64,000 nucleotides of DNA, taken from contig NC_016818.1 of the NCBI RefSeq assembly GCF_000241955.1, positions 2,666,001 to 2,730,000 on the forward strand, given 5' to 3'. The notes beneath the pieces are model-generated. The model saw only the letters and a list, made by a program, of their open reading frames with translations, did not search any database and was not told the origin of the DNA. Position 1 is the first letter of the stretch. Each line of letters starts with the position of its first letter. Source of the DNA: Rahnella aquatilis CIP 78.65 = ATCC 33071 (lineage in GTDB: Bacteria > Pseudomonadota > Gammaproteobacteria > Enterobacterales > Enterobacteriaceae). Both the position numbers and the translations under genes were made by a program. Shown in pieces: positions 45,302 to 54,680 of this stretch.

Positions 45302-48300
45302 ATGGGTATGACCACGATGGGCGTGAAGCTGGACGAAGGCACACGCGACAGGCTGAAAGAAGCGGCTCATAAAATTGACCGCACGCCGCACTGGCTGATC
45401 AAGCAAGCGATATTTTCCTATCTGGAACGACTGGAAAATGGCGACGCCCTGCCGGAAATTCCGGCGCTGAATGGCGCTGCGTCTGAAGGTATGGAAGATG
45501 CCGCTGCGCAACCGCTTCAGGAAACCCATCAGCCGTTCCTGGATTTCGCCGAGCAGGTCCTGCCACAGTCTGTCAGCCGTTCTGCCATCACCGCCGCCTG
45601 TCGCCGCCCTGAACCTGAAGCCGTGTCCATGCTGCTTGAACAGGCGCGTCTGCCTGCCCCGCTCAATGATGCTGCGCTGAAACTGGCTGCTGACATTGCC
45701 ACCAGACTCAGGAACCAAAAGAGTGCAAACGGCCGCGCCGGTATGGTGCAAAGTCTGTTGCAGGAGTTCTCCCTGTCTTCTCAGGAAGGCGTGGCGCTGA
45801 TGTGTCTGGCGGAAGCACTGCTGCGTATTCCCGACAAACCGACACGCGATGCGTTAATCCGCGACAAAATCAGCAACGGTAACTGGCATTCGCATCTGGG
45901 CCGCAGCCCGTCGCTGTTCGTCAACGCCGCGACCTGGGGTTTGCTGTTCACCGGTAAACTGGTAGCGACCCACAATGAAGCGAGCCTGTCAAAATCCCTG
46001 AACCGCATCATCGGCAAAAGCGGCGAACCGCTGATCCGCAAAGGTGTGGACATGGCAATGCGCCTGATGGGCGAGCAGTTCGTGACCGGCGAAACCATCG
46101 CCGAAGCGCTGGCCAATGCCCGAAAACATGAAGAAAAAGGCTTCCGCTATTCCTACGATATGCTGGGCGAAGCGGCGCTGACAGAGAAAGACGCGCAGGC
46201 CTATTTGCAGTCTTACCAGCAGGCGATCAATGCCATCGGTAAAGCCTCCAACGGTCGCGGCATTTATGAAGGCCCCGGCATTTCTATCAAGCTTTCCGCC
46301 CTGCATCCGCGTTACAGTCGTGCGCAATATGAACGGGTAATGGAAGAGTTGTACCCGCGCCTGCTGTCGCTGACCTTGCTGGCACGCAGCTACGATATCG
46401 GCATTAACATTGACGCCGAAGAAGCAGACCGTCTGGAAATCTCCCTCGATTTACTGGAAAAACTGTGCTTTGAACCGGAACTGGCGGGCTGGAATGGCAT
46501 CGGCTTCGTGATTCAGGCCTATCAGAAACGCTGCCCGATGGTGATTGATTACCTGACCAGTCTGGCACAGCGCAGCCGCCGCCGTCTGATGATCCGCCTG
46601 GTGAAAGGCGCGTACTGGGACAGCGAAATTAAGCGCGCACAAATGGACGGTCTGGAAGATTATCCGGTTTATACCCGCAAGGTTTACACCGACGTCTCCT
46701 ATCTGGCCTGCGCCCGTAAACTGCTGGCCGTGCCAAACCTGATTTACCCGCAGTTCGCGACGCACAATGCCCACACCGTGGCGGCGATTTATCAGCTGGC
46801 CGGTAATAACTATTATCCCGGTCAGTACGAATTCCAGTGCCTGCACGGCATGGGTGAGCCGCTGTACGAGCAGGTAGTGGGGAAAATTTCTGACGGCAAA
46901 CTGAACCGCCCGTGCCGTATTTATGCGCCGGTCGGTACGCACGAAACGCTGCTGGCCTATCTGGTGCGTCGCCTGCTGGAAAACGGCGCGAATACTTCCT
47001 TTGTTAACCGTATCGCTGATGCCACGTTACCGATCGATGAACTGGTTGCTGATCCGGTTCTGGCGGTCGAAGCGCTGGCCGCCAGCGAAGGCCAGATCGG
47101 ATTACCGCACCCGCGCATCGCCCTGCCGCGCAATCTGTATGGCGACAAACGCGTGAATTCTTCCGGTCTGGATATGGCCAGCGAGCACCGTCTGGCCTCT
47201 CTTTCCAGCGCCCTGCTGCAAAGTGCCAGCCATCCGGTAAAAGCGCAGCCGATAATTGATGCGCCAACGGACGACGGCGAATTCCTGCCGGTGCTCAACC
47301 CGTCTGAAAATAGCGATATCGTCGGGTATGTTCGGGAAGCGACAGAGGCGGAAATCAGCCGTGCGCTGGATGCCTCGACCGCTGCCGGTGCGATATGGTT
47401 TGCGACGCCTCCCGAAGAACGTGCCGCCATCCTGCAACGCGGTGCAGAACTGATGGAAGCGCAGTTGCAAAACCTGCTTGGTGTGCTGGTGCGTGAGGCA
47501 GGAAAAACCTTTAATAACGCCATCGCTGAAGTGCGTGAGGCCGTGGATTTCCTGCATTATTACGCCGGGCAAATTCGCGAAGATTTCGCCAATGACACAC
47601 ACCGTCCGCTGGGGCCGGTGGTCTGTATCAGCCCGTGGAACTTCCCGCTGGCGATCTTTACCGGTCAGATTGCTGCCGCGCTGGCCGCCGGGAACAGCGT
47701 GCTGGCAAAACCCGCTGAACAAACGCCGCTGATCGCTGCGCTGGCCGTCGGCATTCTGCATGAAGCCGGGGTTCCGGCTGGCGTATTGCAGTTGCTGCCA
47801 GGCCGCGGTGAAACGGTCGGTTCGCAACTGGTCAATGACGAACGCGTGCGCGGCGTGCTGTTTACCGGTTCGACGGATGTCGCGGGTATTCTGCAACGCA
47901 ACATCGCCGGTCGTCTGGATCCGCAGGGACGTCCGACGCCGCTTATCGCCGAAACCGGCGGACTGAACGCCATGATTGTTGATTCTTCCGCGCTGACCGA
48001 ACAGGTGGTCATGGACGTGGTGGCCTCGGCCTTTGACAGCGCGGGTCAGCGTTGTTCCGCCCTGCGCGTGTTGTGTATTCAGGACGACGTCGCCGACCAT
48101 ACGCTGCAAATGCTGCGCGGTGCGATGGCGGAATGCCGCATGGGCAATCCGGAACATCTGAGTACCGACATCGGGCCGGTGATCGACGCCGAAGCGAAAG
48201 CCGGTATCGAAACACATATCGATGCGATGCGTGCCAAAGGTCGCACCGTATACCAGGCTGCGCAGGAATTTGCCGCTGACCAGCAGGAATGGAGCCATGG

Positions 48301-49276
48301 CACTTTTGTTAAACCGACGCTGATCGAGCTGGAAAGCTTCGATGAGATGAAGAAAGAAATCTTCGGGCCGGTGCTGCACGTGGTGCGTTATGCGCGTCAG
48401 GATCTGGATAAGCTGATCGGTCAGATTAATGCCGCCGGGTATGGCCTGACGCTGGGTATTCATACCCGCATCGACGAAACCATTCATCGCGTTACGCAGC
48501 AGGCGCATGTCGGCAATATGTACGTGAACCGCAATATGGTGGGTGCTGTCGTGGGCGTGCAACCGTTTGGTGGCGAAGGCTTATCAGGCACGGGGCCGAA
48601 AGCCGGTGGTCCGCTGTATCTGTATCGCCTGCTGAGCAGCCGTCCGCAAGACGCCGTACAGCAAACCCTGTTACGTCAGGATCGCGAACTGCCGCTCGAT
48701 ACCTCCGTGCGCGAAGCCTTGCTGGCACCGCACCGTGCGCTGCAACAATGGGCGGCAGAACAGAAGCACCGCGAGCAGTTTGTCACGGTTTGCGAACGTT
48801 TCGCCCAAACCAGTCAGGGCGGCACCTTGCGCACACTGCCGGGGCCAACCGGCGAGCGTAACACTTACGCACTGTTACCGCGCGAGCGTGTTCTGGCACT
48901 GGCCGATAATCAGGAAGATGCCCTGATCCAGCTTGCCGCTGTCACCGCGACAGGTTGCCGTATTCTGTGGCCGGAAGCACCGTTGCAACGTGATTTGTTC
49001 AACATCCTGCCAGAAGCGGTGCAGGCGCGAGTCGATTTCGCCAAAGACTGGCAGAACGATGCGCAGGTATTTGATGCGGTGATTTATCACGGTGATGCGG
49101 ATCAGTTGCGCGAGCTTTGTCAGACCATTGCGCAGCGTCCGGGCGCCATTATTTCGGTACAGGGCTTTGCGCGCGGCGAGGACAATATTCTGCTGGAACG
49201 CCTGTTGCATGAACGTTCACTGAGTGTGAATACGGCTGCCGCGGGGGGAAATGCGAGTCTGATGACGATCGGGTAA
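45302..49276 (+). CDS. putA: Bifunctional proline dehydrogenase / P5C dehydrogenase and repressor
   Basis: PutA oxidises proline to glutamate in two steps and also represses put genes. The order is: an N-terminal ribbon-helix-helix (MGVKLDEGTRDRLKEAA, HWLIKQAIFSYLE), an FAD-dependent proline dehydrogenase barrel (about 260-610; RRRLMIRLVKGAYWDSEIKRA), an aldehyde dehydrogenase domain (about 650-1120; FDSAGQRCSALR with the catalytic Cys) and a C-terminal extension. The length of 1324 residues matches E. coli (1320). The start at 45302 has GGAG nine bases upstream. A full hairpin repeat starts 10 bases after the stop codon. Confidence 0.97.
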   Translation: MGMTTMGVKLDEGTRDRLKEAAHKIDRTPHWLIKQAIFSYLERLENGDALPEIPALNGAASEGMEDAAAQPLQETHQPFLDFAEQVLPQSVSRSAITAACRRPEPEAVSMLLEQARLPAPLNDAALKLAADIATRLRNQKSANGRAGMVQSLLQEFSLSSQEGVALMCLAEALLRIPDKPTRDALIRDKISNGNWHSHLGRSPSLFVNAATWGLLFTGKLVATHNEASLSKSLNRIIGKSGEPLIRKGVDMAMRLMGEQFVTGETIAEALANARKHEEKGFRYSYDMLGEAALTEKDAQAYLQSYQQAINAIGKASNGRGIYEGPGISIKLSALHPRYSRAQYERVMEELYPRLLSLTLLARSYDIGINIDAEEADRLEISLDLLEKLCFEPELAGWNGIGFVIQAYQKRCPMVIDYLTSLAQRSRRRLMIRLVKGAYWDSEIKRAQMDGLEDYPVYTRKVYTDVSYLACARKLLAVPNLIYPQFATHNAHTVAAIYQLAGNNYYPGQYEFQCLHGMGEPLYEQVVGKISDGKLNRPCRIYAPVGTHETLLAYLVRRLLENGANTSFVNRIADATLPIDELVADPVLAVEALAASEGQIGLPHPRIALPRNLYGDKRVNSSGLDMASEHRLASLSSALLQSASHPVKAQPIIDAPTDDGEFLPVLNPSENSDIVGYVREATEAEISRALDASTAAGAIWFATPPEERAAILQRGAELMEAQLQNLLGVLVREAGKTFNNAIAEVREAVDFLHYYAGQIREDFANDTHRPLGPVVCISPWNFPLAIFTGQIAAALAAGNSVLAKPAEQTPLIAALAVGILHEAGVPAGVLQLLPGRGETVGSQLVNDERVRGVLFTGSTDVAGILQRNIAGRLDPQGRPTPLIAETGGLNAMIVDSSALTEQVVMDVVASAFDSAGQRCSALRVLCIQDDVADHTLQMLRGAMAECRMGNPEHLSTDIGPVIDAEAKAGIETHIDAMRAKGRTVYQAAQEFAADQQEWSHGTFVKPTLIELESFDEMKKEIFGPVLHVVRYARQDLDKLIGQINAAGYGLTLGIHTRIDETIHRVTQQAHVGNMYVNRNMVGAVVGVQPFGGEGLSGTGPKAGGPLYLYRLLSSRPQDAVQQTLLRQDRELPLDTSVREALLAPHRALQQWAAEQKHREQFVTVCERFAQTSQGGTLRTLPGPTGERNTYALLPRERVLALADNQEDALIQLAAVTATGCRILWPEAPLQRDLFNILPEAVQARVDFAKDWQNDAQVFDAVIYHGDADQLRELCQTIAQRPGAIISVQGFARGEDNILLERLLHERSLSVNTAAAGGNASLMTIG

Positions 49277-49286
49277 GGGTGTTTTG

Positions 49287-49413
49287 CTCCTCCCCCTGCG
49301 AAGGGGGAGGCTGGGAGGGGGTTTTAAGGGCTGACACCTGATCAAAGCATACTTCAACTTACTGATTTTGCATTAATACCCCACCCCAACCCTCCCCTTC
49401 GCAGGGGAGGGAG
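49287..49413. repeat. Interspersed hairpin repeat, full copy 4
   Basis: CTCCTCCCCCTGCGAAGGGG starts the element, the ~60-base middle closely follows copies 1 and 3 (AGGGCTGACACC, CTTCAACTTACTGATTTT), and the inverted end is CCCTCCCCTTCGCAGGGG. It starts 10 bases after the putA stop codon. Confidence 0.85.
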
Positions 49414-49437
49414 CGGCCCGGATCACTTGCAGATCTT

Positions 49438-49467
49438 TCTGTTTCCCTTCGCAGAAAGGGACAGAAA
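49438..49467 (-). terminator. Hairpin at the end of the tcy operon
   Basis: TCTGTTTCCC and GGGACAGA pair around TTCGCAGAAA. It overlaps the end of tcyN and has no clear T-run, so termination is uncertain. The loop shares the repeat core CCCTTCGCAG. Confidence 0.4.
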
Positions 49468-50220
49468 TCAATGTGCTAAAAACTTCTCCAGAAACTGTTT
49501 CGTCCTCGCATGTTGCGGATTTGAAAACAGCTCTTTCGCCGGTCCCTGCTCGACAATTTTGCCCTGATCCATAAAGATCGCGCGGTCAGCCACGTCACGG
49601 GCGAAACTCATTTCGTGGGTCACAATCACCATCGTGCGGTGCTCAAGTGCCAGGGCGCGGATAGTGTTGAGGACTTCGCCGACCAGTTCCGGATCCAGCG
49701 CAGACGTGGGTTCATCAAACAAAATCACTTCAGGGTTCATTGCCAGTGCGCGGGCGATGGCAACACGCTGTTGCTGACCACCGGAAAGACGGCGCGGATA
49801 GGCATTTTCCTTGCCGTTCAGTCCGACTTTCTCCAGTAACTGACGCGCCGTGGCGATGGCCTTTTCTTTCGGCTCGCCCTTCACAATCACCGGCCCTTCA
49901 ATGATGTTTTCCAGCACGGAACGGTGCGGGAACAGGTTGAAGTTCTGGAAAACAAACCCCACCTGCTTGCGCAGTTCACGGACGTTATTCTTCTGTTTAC
50001 TGATAGGTTTACTGGCATCAATTTCGATATTGCCGACTTTGATCGTCCCGCCGTCCGGCTCTTCCAGCAGGTTAATGCTGCGCAATAAGGTGGTTTTACC
50101 CGAGCCGCTGGGGCCGATAATCGCCACGACTTCGCCGGAATTCACCTGCAAATCGATACCGTGCAACACCGTTTGTCCGTGGAATTTTTTAGTCAGTTGC
50201 TTTACGTCAATAGTGCTCAT
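49468..50220 (-). CDS. tcyN: L-cystine ABC transporter ATPase
   Basis: The cytoplasmic ATPase of the TcyJLN cystine/diaminopimelate importer (formerly YecC). It has Walker A GPSGSGKTT (36-44), Q-loop FVFQNFNLFPH, signature LSGGQQQR and Walker B VILFDEPTSALD. The length is 250 residues, as usual. It overlaps tcyL by 4 bases. Confidence 0.95.
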   Translation of the reverse strand: MSTIDVKQLTKKFHGQTVLHGIDLQVNSGEVVAIIGPSGSGKTTLLRSINLLEEPDGGTIKVGNIEIDASKPISKQKNNVRELRKQVGFVFQNFNLFPHRSVLENIIEGPVIVKGEPKEKAIATARQLLEKVGLNGKENAYPRRLSGGQQQRVAIARALAMNPEVILFDEPTSALDPELVGEVLNTIRALALEHRTMVIVTHEMSFARDVADRAIFMDQGKIVEQGPAKELFSNPQHARTKQFLEKFLAH

Positions 50221-50885
50221 GAAGGCTCCTGATCCTGACGGTTAACGCGGTCTTCCAGACGGTTTTGCAGGAAGGATAAAACGGTCGCCAGCACCCAATA
50301 GATGATGGATGCCGCCAGATACATGGTAAACACTTCCAGCGTGCGCGAGGTGACCAGTTGCGCCTGCCGGAACAGCTCCGGCACCTGAATGGTGGCCGCC
50401 AGCGAGGTATCTTTCACCAGTCCGATAAAACTGTTCCCGAGCGGTGGCAGCGCGGTACGGGCCGCCTGCGGTAAAATCACGCGGCGCAGGGTTTGCCACG
50501 GGTTCATGCCGATACTGGCCGCCGCTTCCCACTGCCCTTTTTCGATAGACGAAATCGCCGCACGCAGGGTTTCAGAGGTGTACGCCGCCGTATTCAGGGA
50601 GAGGCCAATCATCGCCGCCGGGATTGGATCCAGTTCGATGCCAAACTGTGGCAGACCGTAGTAAATCATAAACAACTGGGCGATCAGCGGCGTGCCACGG
50701 AAAACGGAGACGTAAAAACGCGATAACCATGACAGTGGCCAGAAATGCGAAAGGCGCATCAGCGCCAGCACGAAGCCCAGAATAAGACCGAACACCATCC
50801 CGCCCAGACTGAGCTGGAGCGTAAACAGTGTCCCTTTCAATAAAAATGGTGCTGAATCCAGCACCAGTTGAATACTTTCTTGCAT
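50217..50885 (-). CDS. tcyL: L-cystine ABC transporter permease
   Basis: A polar-amino-acid permease (formerly YecS) of 222 residues with about five membrane spans. The EAA loop reads EAAASIGMNPWQTLRRVILPQA. It lies 70 bases after tcyJ, with a strong hairpin in the gap, and overlaps tcyN. Confidence 0.95.
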   Translation of the reverse strand: MQESIQLVLDSAPFLLKGTLFTLQLSLGGMVFGLILGFVLALMRLSHFWPLSWLSRFYVSVFRGTPLIAQLFMIYYGLPQFGIELDPIPAAMIGLSLNTAAYTSETLRAAISSIEKGQWEAAASIGMNPWQTLRRVILPQAARTALPPLGNSFIGLVKDTSLAATIQVPELFRQAQLVTSRTLEVFTMYLAASIIYWVLATVLSFLQNRLEDRVNRQDQEPS

Positions 50886-50919
50886 CCGATAAGAACCTTA
50901 TGGATCAGTTCGTAATGAG

Positions 50920-50944
50920 CCGGAGCGCCAGTCTGACGCTCCGG
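50920..50944. repeat. Hairpin between tcyJ and tcyL
   Basis: CCGGAGCG and CGCTCCGG form a perfect 8-bp stem with a 9-base loop. It lies just after the binding-protein gene tcyJ and could stabilise its transcript or limit read-through to tcyLN. Confidence 0.6.
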
Positions 50945-50955
50945 TTTTACGGGTA

Positions 50956-51756
50956 TTATTTTGTGACGTCAGCACCAAACCACTTTTCAGAGATCTTCGC
51001 GAGTGAACCGTCTTTCTGCATTTCAGCAATCGCTTTGTTGATTGCGGCCAGCAGTTCCGGGTTGTCTTTGCGAATGGCCACGCCAGATTCCAGACGGGAG
51101 AACGGTGCACCTGCAACGGCTAAGGTATCACCCGTTTTCTTCACCAGATCCAGTGCTGCCAGACGGTCAACCAGAATGGCGTTGATACGGCCTACGCGCA
51201 GATCCTGATATTTAGTCGGGTCATCATCATAAGTACGGATGTCCACGCCCTGCACATTCTCGCGCAGCCATTGCTCGTAGTTGCTGCCCAGACCCACGCC
51301 GACTTTTTTGCCTTTCAGATCTTCAGGTTTAGTGATGGTGCCTTCCTGACCTTTTTTGGTCAGCGCCTGAATACCGGAAACCGTATATGGCGTGGAGAAG
51401 TCATATTTTTTCTCACGCTCAGGCGAAATGGTCACCTGATTGATCACCACATCAATACGTTTGGATTCCAGCGAAGCCAGCATGCCGTCCCATTTGGTCG
51501 GTTGCAGTTTTGCTTTAACGCCCATGTGCTGCGCCAGCGCATCCGCGAACTCGACTTCAAAACCGGTCAGTTTGCCATCTTCACCCTGGAAACTGAACGG
51601 AGGATACGTCCCTTCCAGTCCGACGATTAAGGTGCCACGATCTTTGACTTTCTTCAGTAACCCTTCGTCAGCAAAAGTATTGCTGATCATGCCTGCTGTC
51701 AGCGTGACCGCAACAGCACCCAGAAGTAAACGACGACGCAGTGTAGAAAAACCCAT
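50956..51756 (-). CDS. tcyJ: L-cystine-binding periplasmic protein (FliY)
   Basis: The periplasmic binding protein for cystine, formerly FliY. The signal peptide ends near NTFA-DEGLL. Family motifs are GTYPPFSFQGEDGKLTGFEVEFADAL and ISPEREKKYDFSTPY. I chose the ATG at 51756 (MGFSTLRRR), with GAGGTG just upstream, over a GTG six bases earlier. It is the first gene of tcyJLN and lies 136 bases after dcyD. Confidence 0.95.
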   Translation of the reverse strand: MGFSTLRRRLLLGAVAVTLTAGMISNTFADEGLLKKVKDRGTLIVGLEGTYPPFSFQGEDGKLTGFEVEFADALAQHMGVKAKLQPTKWDGMLASLESKRIDVVINQVTISPEREKKYDFSTPYTVSGIQALTKKGQEGTITKPEDLKGKKVGVGLGSNYEQWLRENVQGVDIRTYDDDPTKYQDLRVGRINAILVDRLAALDLVKKTGDTLAVAGAPFSRLESGVAIRKDNPELLAAINKAIAEMQKDGSLAKISEKWFGADVTK

Positions 51757-51891
51757 ATTCACCTCAGTTATAGTTAGTTATAGAACGCTATATCCCCTAC
51801 GAATTTGCGCACAGTAGCACCCGCCGCGCCAGTTATCAGGAATATAATTCTATAATCTTAGCTCAAAAAAGCATAAGCGGATCTTAGAGCA

Positions 51892-52902
51892 TTAAACCTG
51901 CGGATGATAAGCAAACAGTGCCGGTGCGCCGCCGGTATGAATAAACAGGATCGGGCCTTCTTCCGGGAATAACCCGCGCTCAATGCCATCGAGTAAACCG
52001 GCCATCGCTTTGCCGGTATACACCGGATCCAGTAACATCGCTTCCTGCTCTGCCAGCAATTTCACGGCGGCAGTCCCGGCTTCATTAGGCTCACCGTAAC
52101 GTGGCGCAAAATAATCATCCCACAAGATAATTGACGGCGTTTTCTCACCCAGTTGCAATTGTGTTGTCACGTCCCGGGCAATGGCTTCCACTTTCGGACG
52201 CTGGGCATCGGCACTGCGTGACACCGTCACGCCAATCAGCTGCGTATCCGGCATGAGATGTTGTAAGGCGACCGCCAGACCGGCGTGCGTACCGGCACTG
52301 CCCGATGCCACCACCACGGCACTGAAATCGACAAAACCGGCCGAAGACTGCTCGGCGATTTCCAGTGCACACTGCACGTAGCCGAGTGCGCCGAGCGCGT
52401 TAGAACCGCCAACCGGCACGACGTAGGGACGAAAACCTTGGGCTTCCAGACGTTCGGCTTGTTCTGCAAGCTGCGCCATCGGGTCATGAAGCGCGTCACA
52501 CATCACCACTTCTACATTGAAGAGATCCAGCAGCAGACGGTTGCCGTTGCTCAGATAATTGGCTTCGGTGGTGCCGATCGGGTTTTCCAGCAAGGCCACG
52601 CATTTCAGGCCCAGTTTCGCGGCTACGGCAGCGGTCTGGCGCACATGATTTGACTGAATGGCACCGGCCGTCACCAGCATATCCGCGCCTTCTGCCAGCG
52701 CGGCAGCGGCCAGATATTCGAGTTTGCGCAGTTTGTTGCCGCCCATCGCCAGCGGTGTGATGTCATCGCGTTTGATGTAAATGTCACGCCCTGTGTATTC
52801 GGAAAGACGATGCAGTTTTTCCAGCGGCGTGGTGCTGCCCAGTAAATCGAGACGGTCAAAGGCTTCCAGCCGGGTTTTAAGCAAAGAAATTTTAGCAGGC
52901 AC
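51892..52902 (-). CDS. dcyD: D-cysteine desulfhydrase
   Basis: A PLP enzyme that breaks D-cysteine into pyruvate, sulfide and ammonia. The PLP lysine lies in [29 protein letters not shown] and [12 protein letters not shown] are family signatures. I chose the GTG at 52902 because AGGGGA lies six bases upstream and the frame beyond lacks homology. The length of 336 residues is typical. It lies between fliZ and tcyJ, whereas in E. coli it follows tcyJ. Confidence 0.95.
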   Translation of the reverse strand: MPAKISLLKTRLEAFDRLDLLGSTTPLEKLHRLSEYTGRDIYIKRDDITPLAMGGNKLRKLEYLAAAALAEGADMLVTAGAIQSNHVRQTAAVAAKLGLKCVALLENPIGTTEANYLSNGNRLLLDLFNVEVVMCDALHDPMAQLAEQAERLEAQGFRPYVVPVGGSNALGALGYVQCALEIAEQSSAGFVDFSAVVVASGSAGTHAGLAVALQHLMPDTQLIGVTVSRSADAQRPKVEAIARDVTTQLQLGEKTPSIILWDDYFAPRYGEPNEAGTAAVKLLAEQEAMLLDPVYTGKAMAGLLDGIERGLFPEEGPILFIHTGGAPALFAYHPQV

Positions 52903-53024
52903 AATGTTCCCCTGACGCACAGCACAGCGCCGCACGAAGTTGTTATCATTAAAATGGGTGAGATGCAGAGACAGATTATTGAGTCAGTATATAAAGAATT
53001 TATAGAAACTGCGGACAGATTCAA

Positions 53025-53057
53025 GACAAAAAAACAGGCCCCCGGAGGAGCCTGTTT
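53025..53057 (-). terminator. Terminator after fliZ
   Basis: On the minus strand, AAACAGGC and GCCTGTTT form a stem around TCCTCCGGGG, followed by seven T residues. It separates fliAZ from dcyD. Confidence 0.85.
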
Positions 53058-53089
53058 GTGCATTGCATGTCAGTCTGTCTGAGATCCGA

Positions 53090-53596
53090 TTACGCGGATT
53101 TCTGCCAGGCCAGATACTGGTCGTATTTGCGCAAGGCAATACGGTAGTTGTCATGACCCGCCACCGGCAAATCACTGATGATCCGCTGGTGGATACTGTC
53201 CCCTGAAAGCTTTTCCAGAGGATAGTTGTTTGCAGAGAGGATTTCATCCAGACGGCGGAGGCGGACAACATATTCGCGCACCGTGCTGTGATTCATCTCA
53301 GTCTGCTCAAACAGGTATTGCTTAAACGCCATGATGTCAAAATATGACGAATGGCTGTTACAGCTTATCTCACTGCAAAAACGACACAGAGCGGTCAGTT
53401 CCTGCGACAGGTTTTGCCACACGTCATCATCAATAGGCTGGTCCATCTTGGCGATGGCCTCTTTATTGATGATTTGCCCGCGAAACACCAGTGCCATCCT
53501 GTCGAGTTCTTTTGCACACTGTGAGCAGTGAGTCTGACTGTGTTTAAAATCTTTAAGATAACGGCTTAAAGGCCTTGTTTTGATTCCCGCTGGCAT
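53090..53596 (-). CDS. fliZ: Flagellar regulator FliZ
   Basis: FliZ is a small DNA-binding protein that lowers RpoS-dependent expression (including curli) and supports flagellar genes. RPLSRYLKDFKHSQTHCSQC and FKQYLFEQTEM...REYVVRLRRLDE are family hallmarks, the latter the recombinase-like DNA-binding region. The length of 168 residues is a little under E. coli's 183. It follows fliA by 54 bases. Confidence 0.95.
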   Translation of the reverse strand: MPAGIKTRPLSRYLKDFKHSQTHCSQCAKELDRMALVFRGQIINKEAIAKMDQPIDDDVWQNLSQELTALCRFCSEISCNSHSSYFDIMAFKQYLFEQTEMNHSTVREYVVRLRRLDEILSANNYPLEKLSGDSIHQRIISDLPVAGHDNYRIALRKYDQYLAWQKSA

Positions 53597-53650
53597 AAAT
53601 TTATTCCTGATAAGGGATATAAAATGTATAACCGGCCAGGAAAAAGCGGA

Positions 53651-54373
53651 TCAGTGGTCGTTAGCCAGACGCGTTCGCAAACGCTTAATCGCCTGACTGT
53701 GGAGCTGGCTTACCCGGGATTCCCCGACGTCCAGCACCGCCCCGATCTCTTTTAAATTCAACTCTTCCTGGTAGTAAAGCGTAAGTACCATCTTTTCCCG
53801 TTCTGGTAACGCATCGATAGCTTCCATCACCCGGTGGCGTAGATTGCCTTCCAACAGATGATGTAACGGGTTGGCCTCTTCGTGCCCTTCCATCAATGCC
53901 TCGGCAGTATCGCCGTGCTCTTCGCGCCATTCGTCATAAGAAAACAACTGGCTACTGTTCGTATCCATTAATATCTGGCGGTATTCCTCGATGGGAATAT
54001 CCAGCACCTGCGCCACCTCTCCTTCACTCGGCGGTCGCCCTAATTTTTGTTCTGCGTTATGCATCGCCTGTGACACTTCACGCGCATTACGTCTGACGCT
54101 GCGCGGCACCCAGTCGCGGCTACGCAACTCATCAAGCATTGCGCCACGAATACGCTGAACGGCATACGTGGTAAACGCCGTGCCCTGCATCGCATCAAAA
54201 CGTTCAACCGCATTTAACAGGCCGATCCCCCCCGCTTGCAGTAGATCATCAAGCTCTACGCTGGCGGGAAGCCGCACCTGCAAACGCAGGGCTTCATGGC
54301 GCACAAGCGGAACATAGCGCTGCCATAAAGAATTTTTGTCTATCACGCCGTCGGCGGTATACAGATCGCTCAC
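53651..54373 (-). CDS. fliA: Flagellar sigma factor 28
   Basis: FliA directs RNA polymerase to late flagellar promoters such as those of fliC and fliD here. Region 2 (LVRHEALRLQVRLPASVELDDLLQAGGIGLLNAVERFD) and region 4 with its helix-turn-helix (LNLKEIGAVLDVGESRVSQLHSQAIKRLR) are clear. The length of 240 residues is as expected. It is upstream of fliZ and on the opposite strand from fliD. Confidence 0.97.
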   Translation of the reverse strand: MSDLYTADGVIDKNSLWQRYVPLVRHEALRLQVRLPASVELDDLLQAGGIGLLNAVERFDAMQGTAFTTYAVQRIRGAMLDELRSRDWVPRSVRRNAREVSQAMHNAEQKLGRPPSEGEVAQVLDIPIEEYRQILMDTNSSQLFSYDEWREEHGDTAEALMEGHEEANPLHHLLEGNLRHRVMEAIDALPEREKMVLTLYYQEELNLKEIGAVLDVGESRVSQLHSQAIKRLRTRLANDH

Positions 54374-54680
54374 TGTCGTAACCTGGCAAATTAAGGGTCA
54401 GTATGATTGTGCCAGTGATAACCGCTGTTCAATCGGCTGAATAAGGCCCGAAAAGCACGGTTATTTTGATTATGTCTCGCACATTCTGTTTGCAGACGTC
54501 TGCCGGTAACGCGTCAACGATCGGTTAAAAAAAGATCACAACCTAAAGATTATCCTAAATTATACCAGTGAATGCGTAGCATTAATCCTTAAGAATGGTA
54601 AATTTTGGTTAAAAAAAACCCCGCCGGAGCGGGGTTTGTGCTGTTTATAACCGAACTGCGTAATTTGTCGACTAAGACAA
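54374..54680. promoter_or_regulatory. fliA upstream region and fliC 3' end
   Basis: This 307-base gap has no gene. It must hold the fliA promoter (class II, FlhDC-dependent by family knowledge; no convincing FlhDC or sigma-28 box is seen) and contains the fliC terminator. Confidence 0.5.
54611..54637 (-). terminator. fliC terminator
   Basis: On the minus strand, CCCCGC-TCCG-GCGGGG is followed by eight T residues, about 45 bases after the fliC stop codon. Confidence 0.9.

Noticed and set aside
47102..48562. 486-residue open frame antisense to putA
   Set aside because: It lies wholly within putA on the other strand, is His/Gln/Arg-rich, and arises from G/C-rich codon use. No ribosome site or family match.
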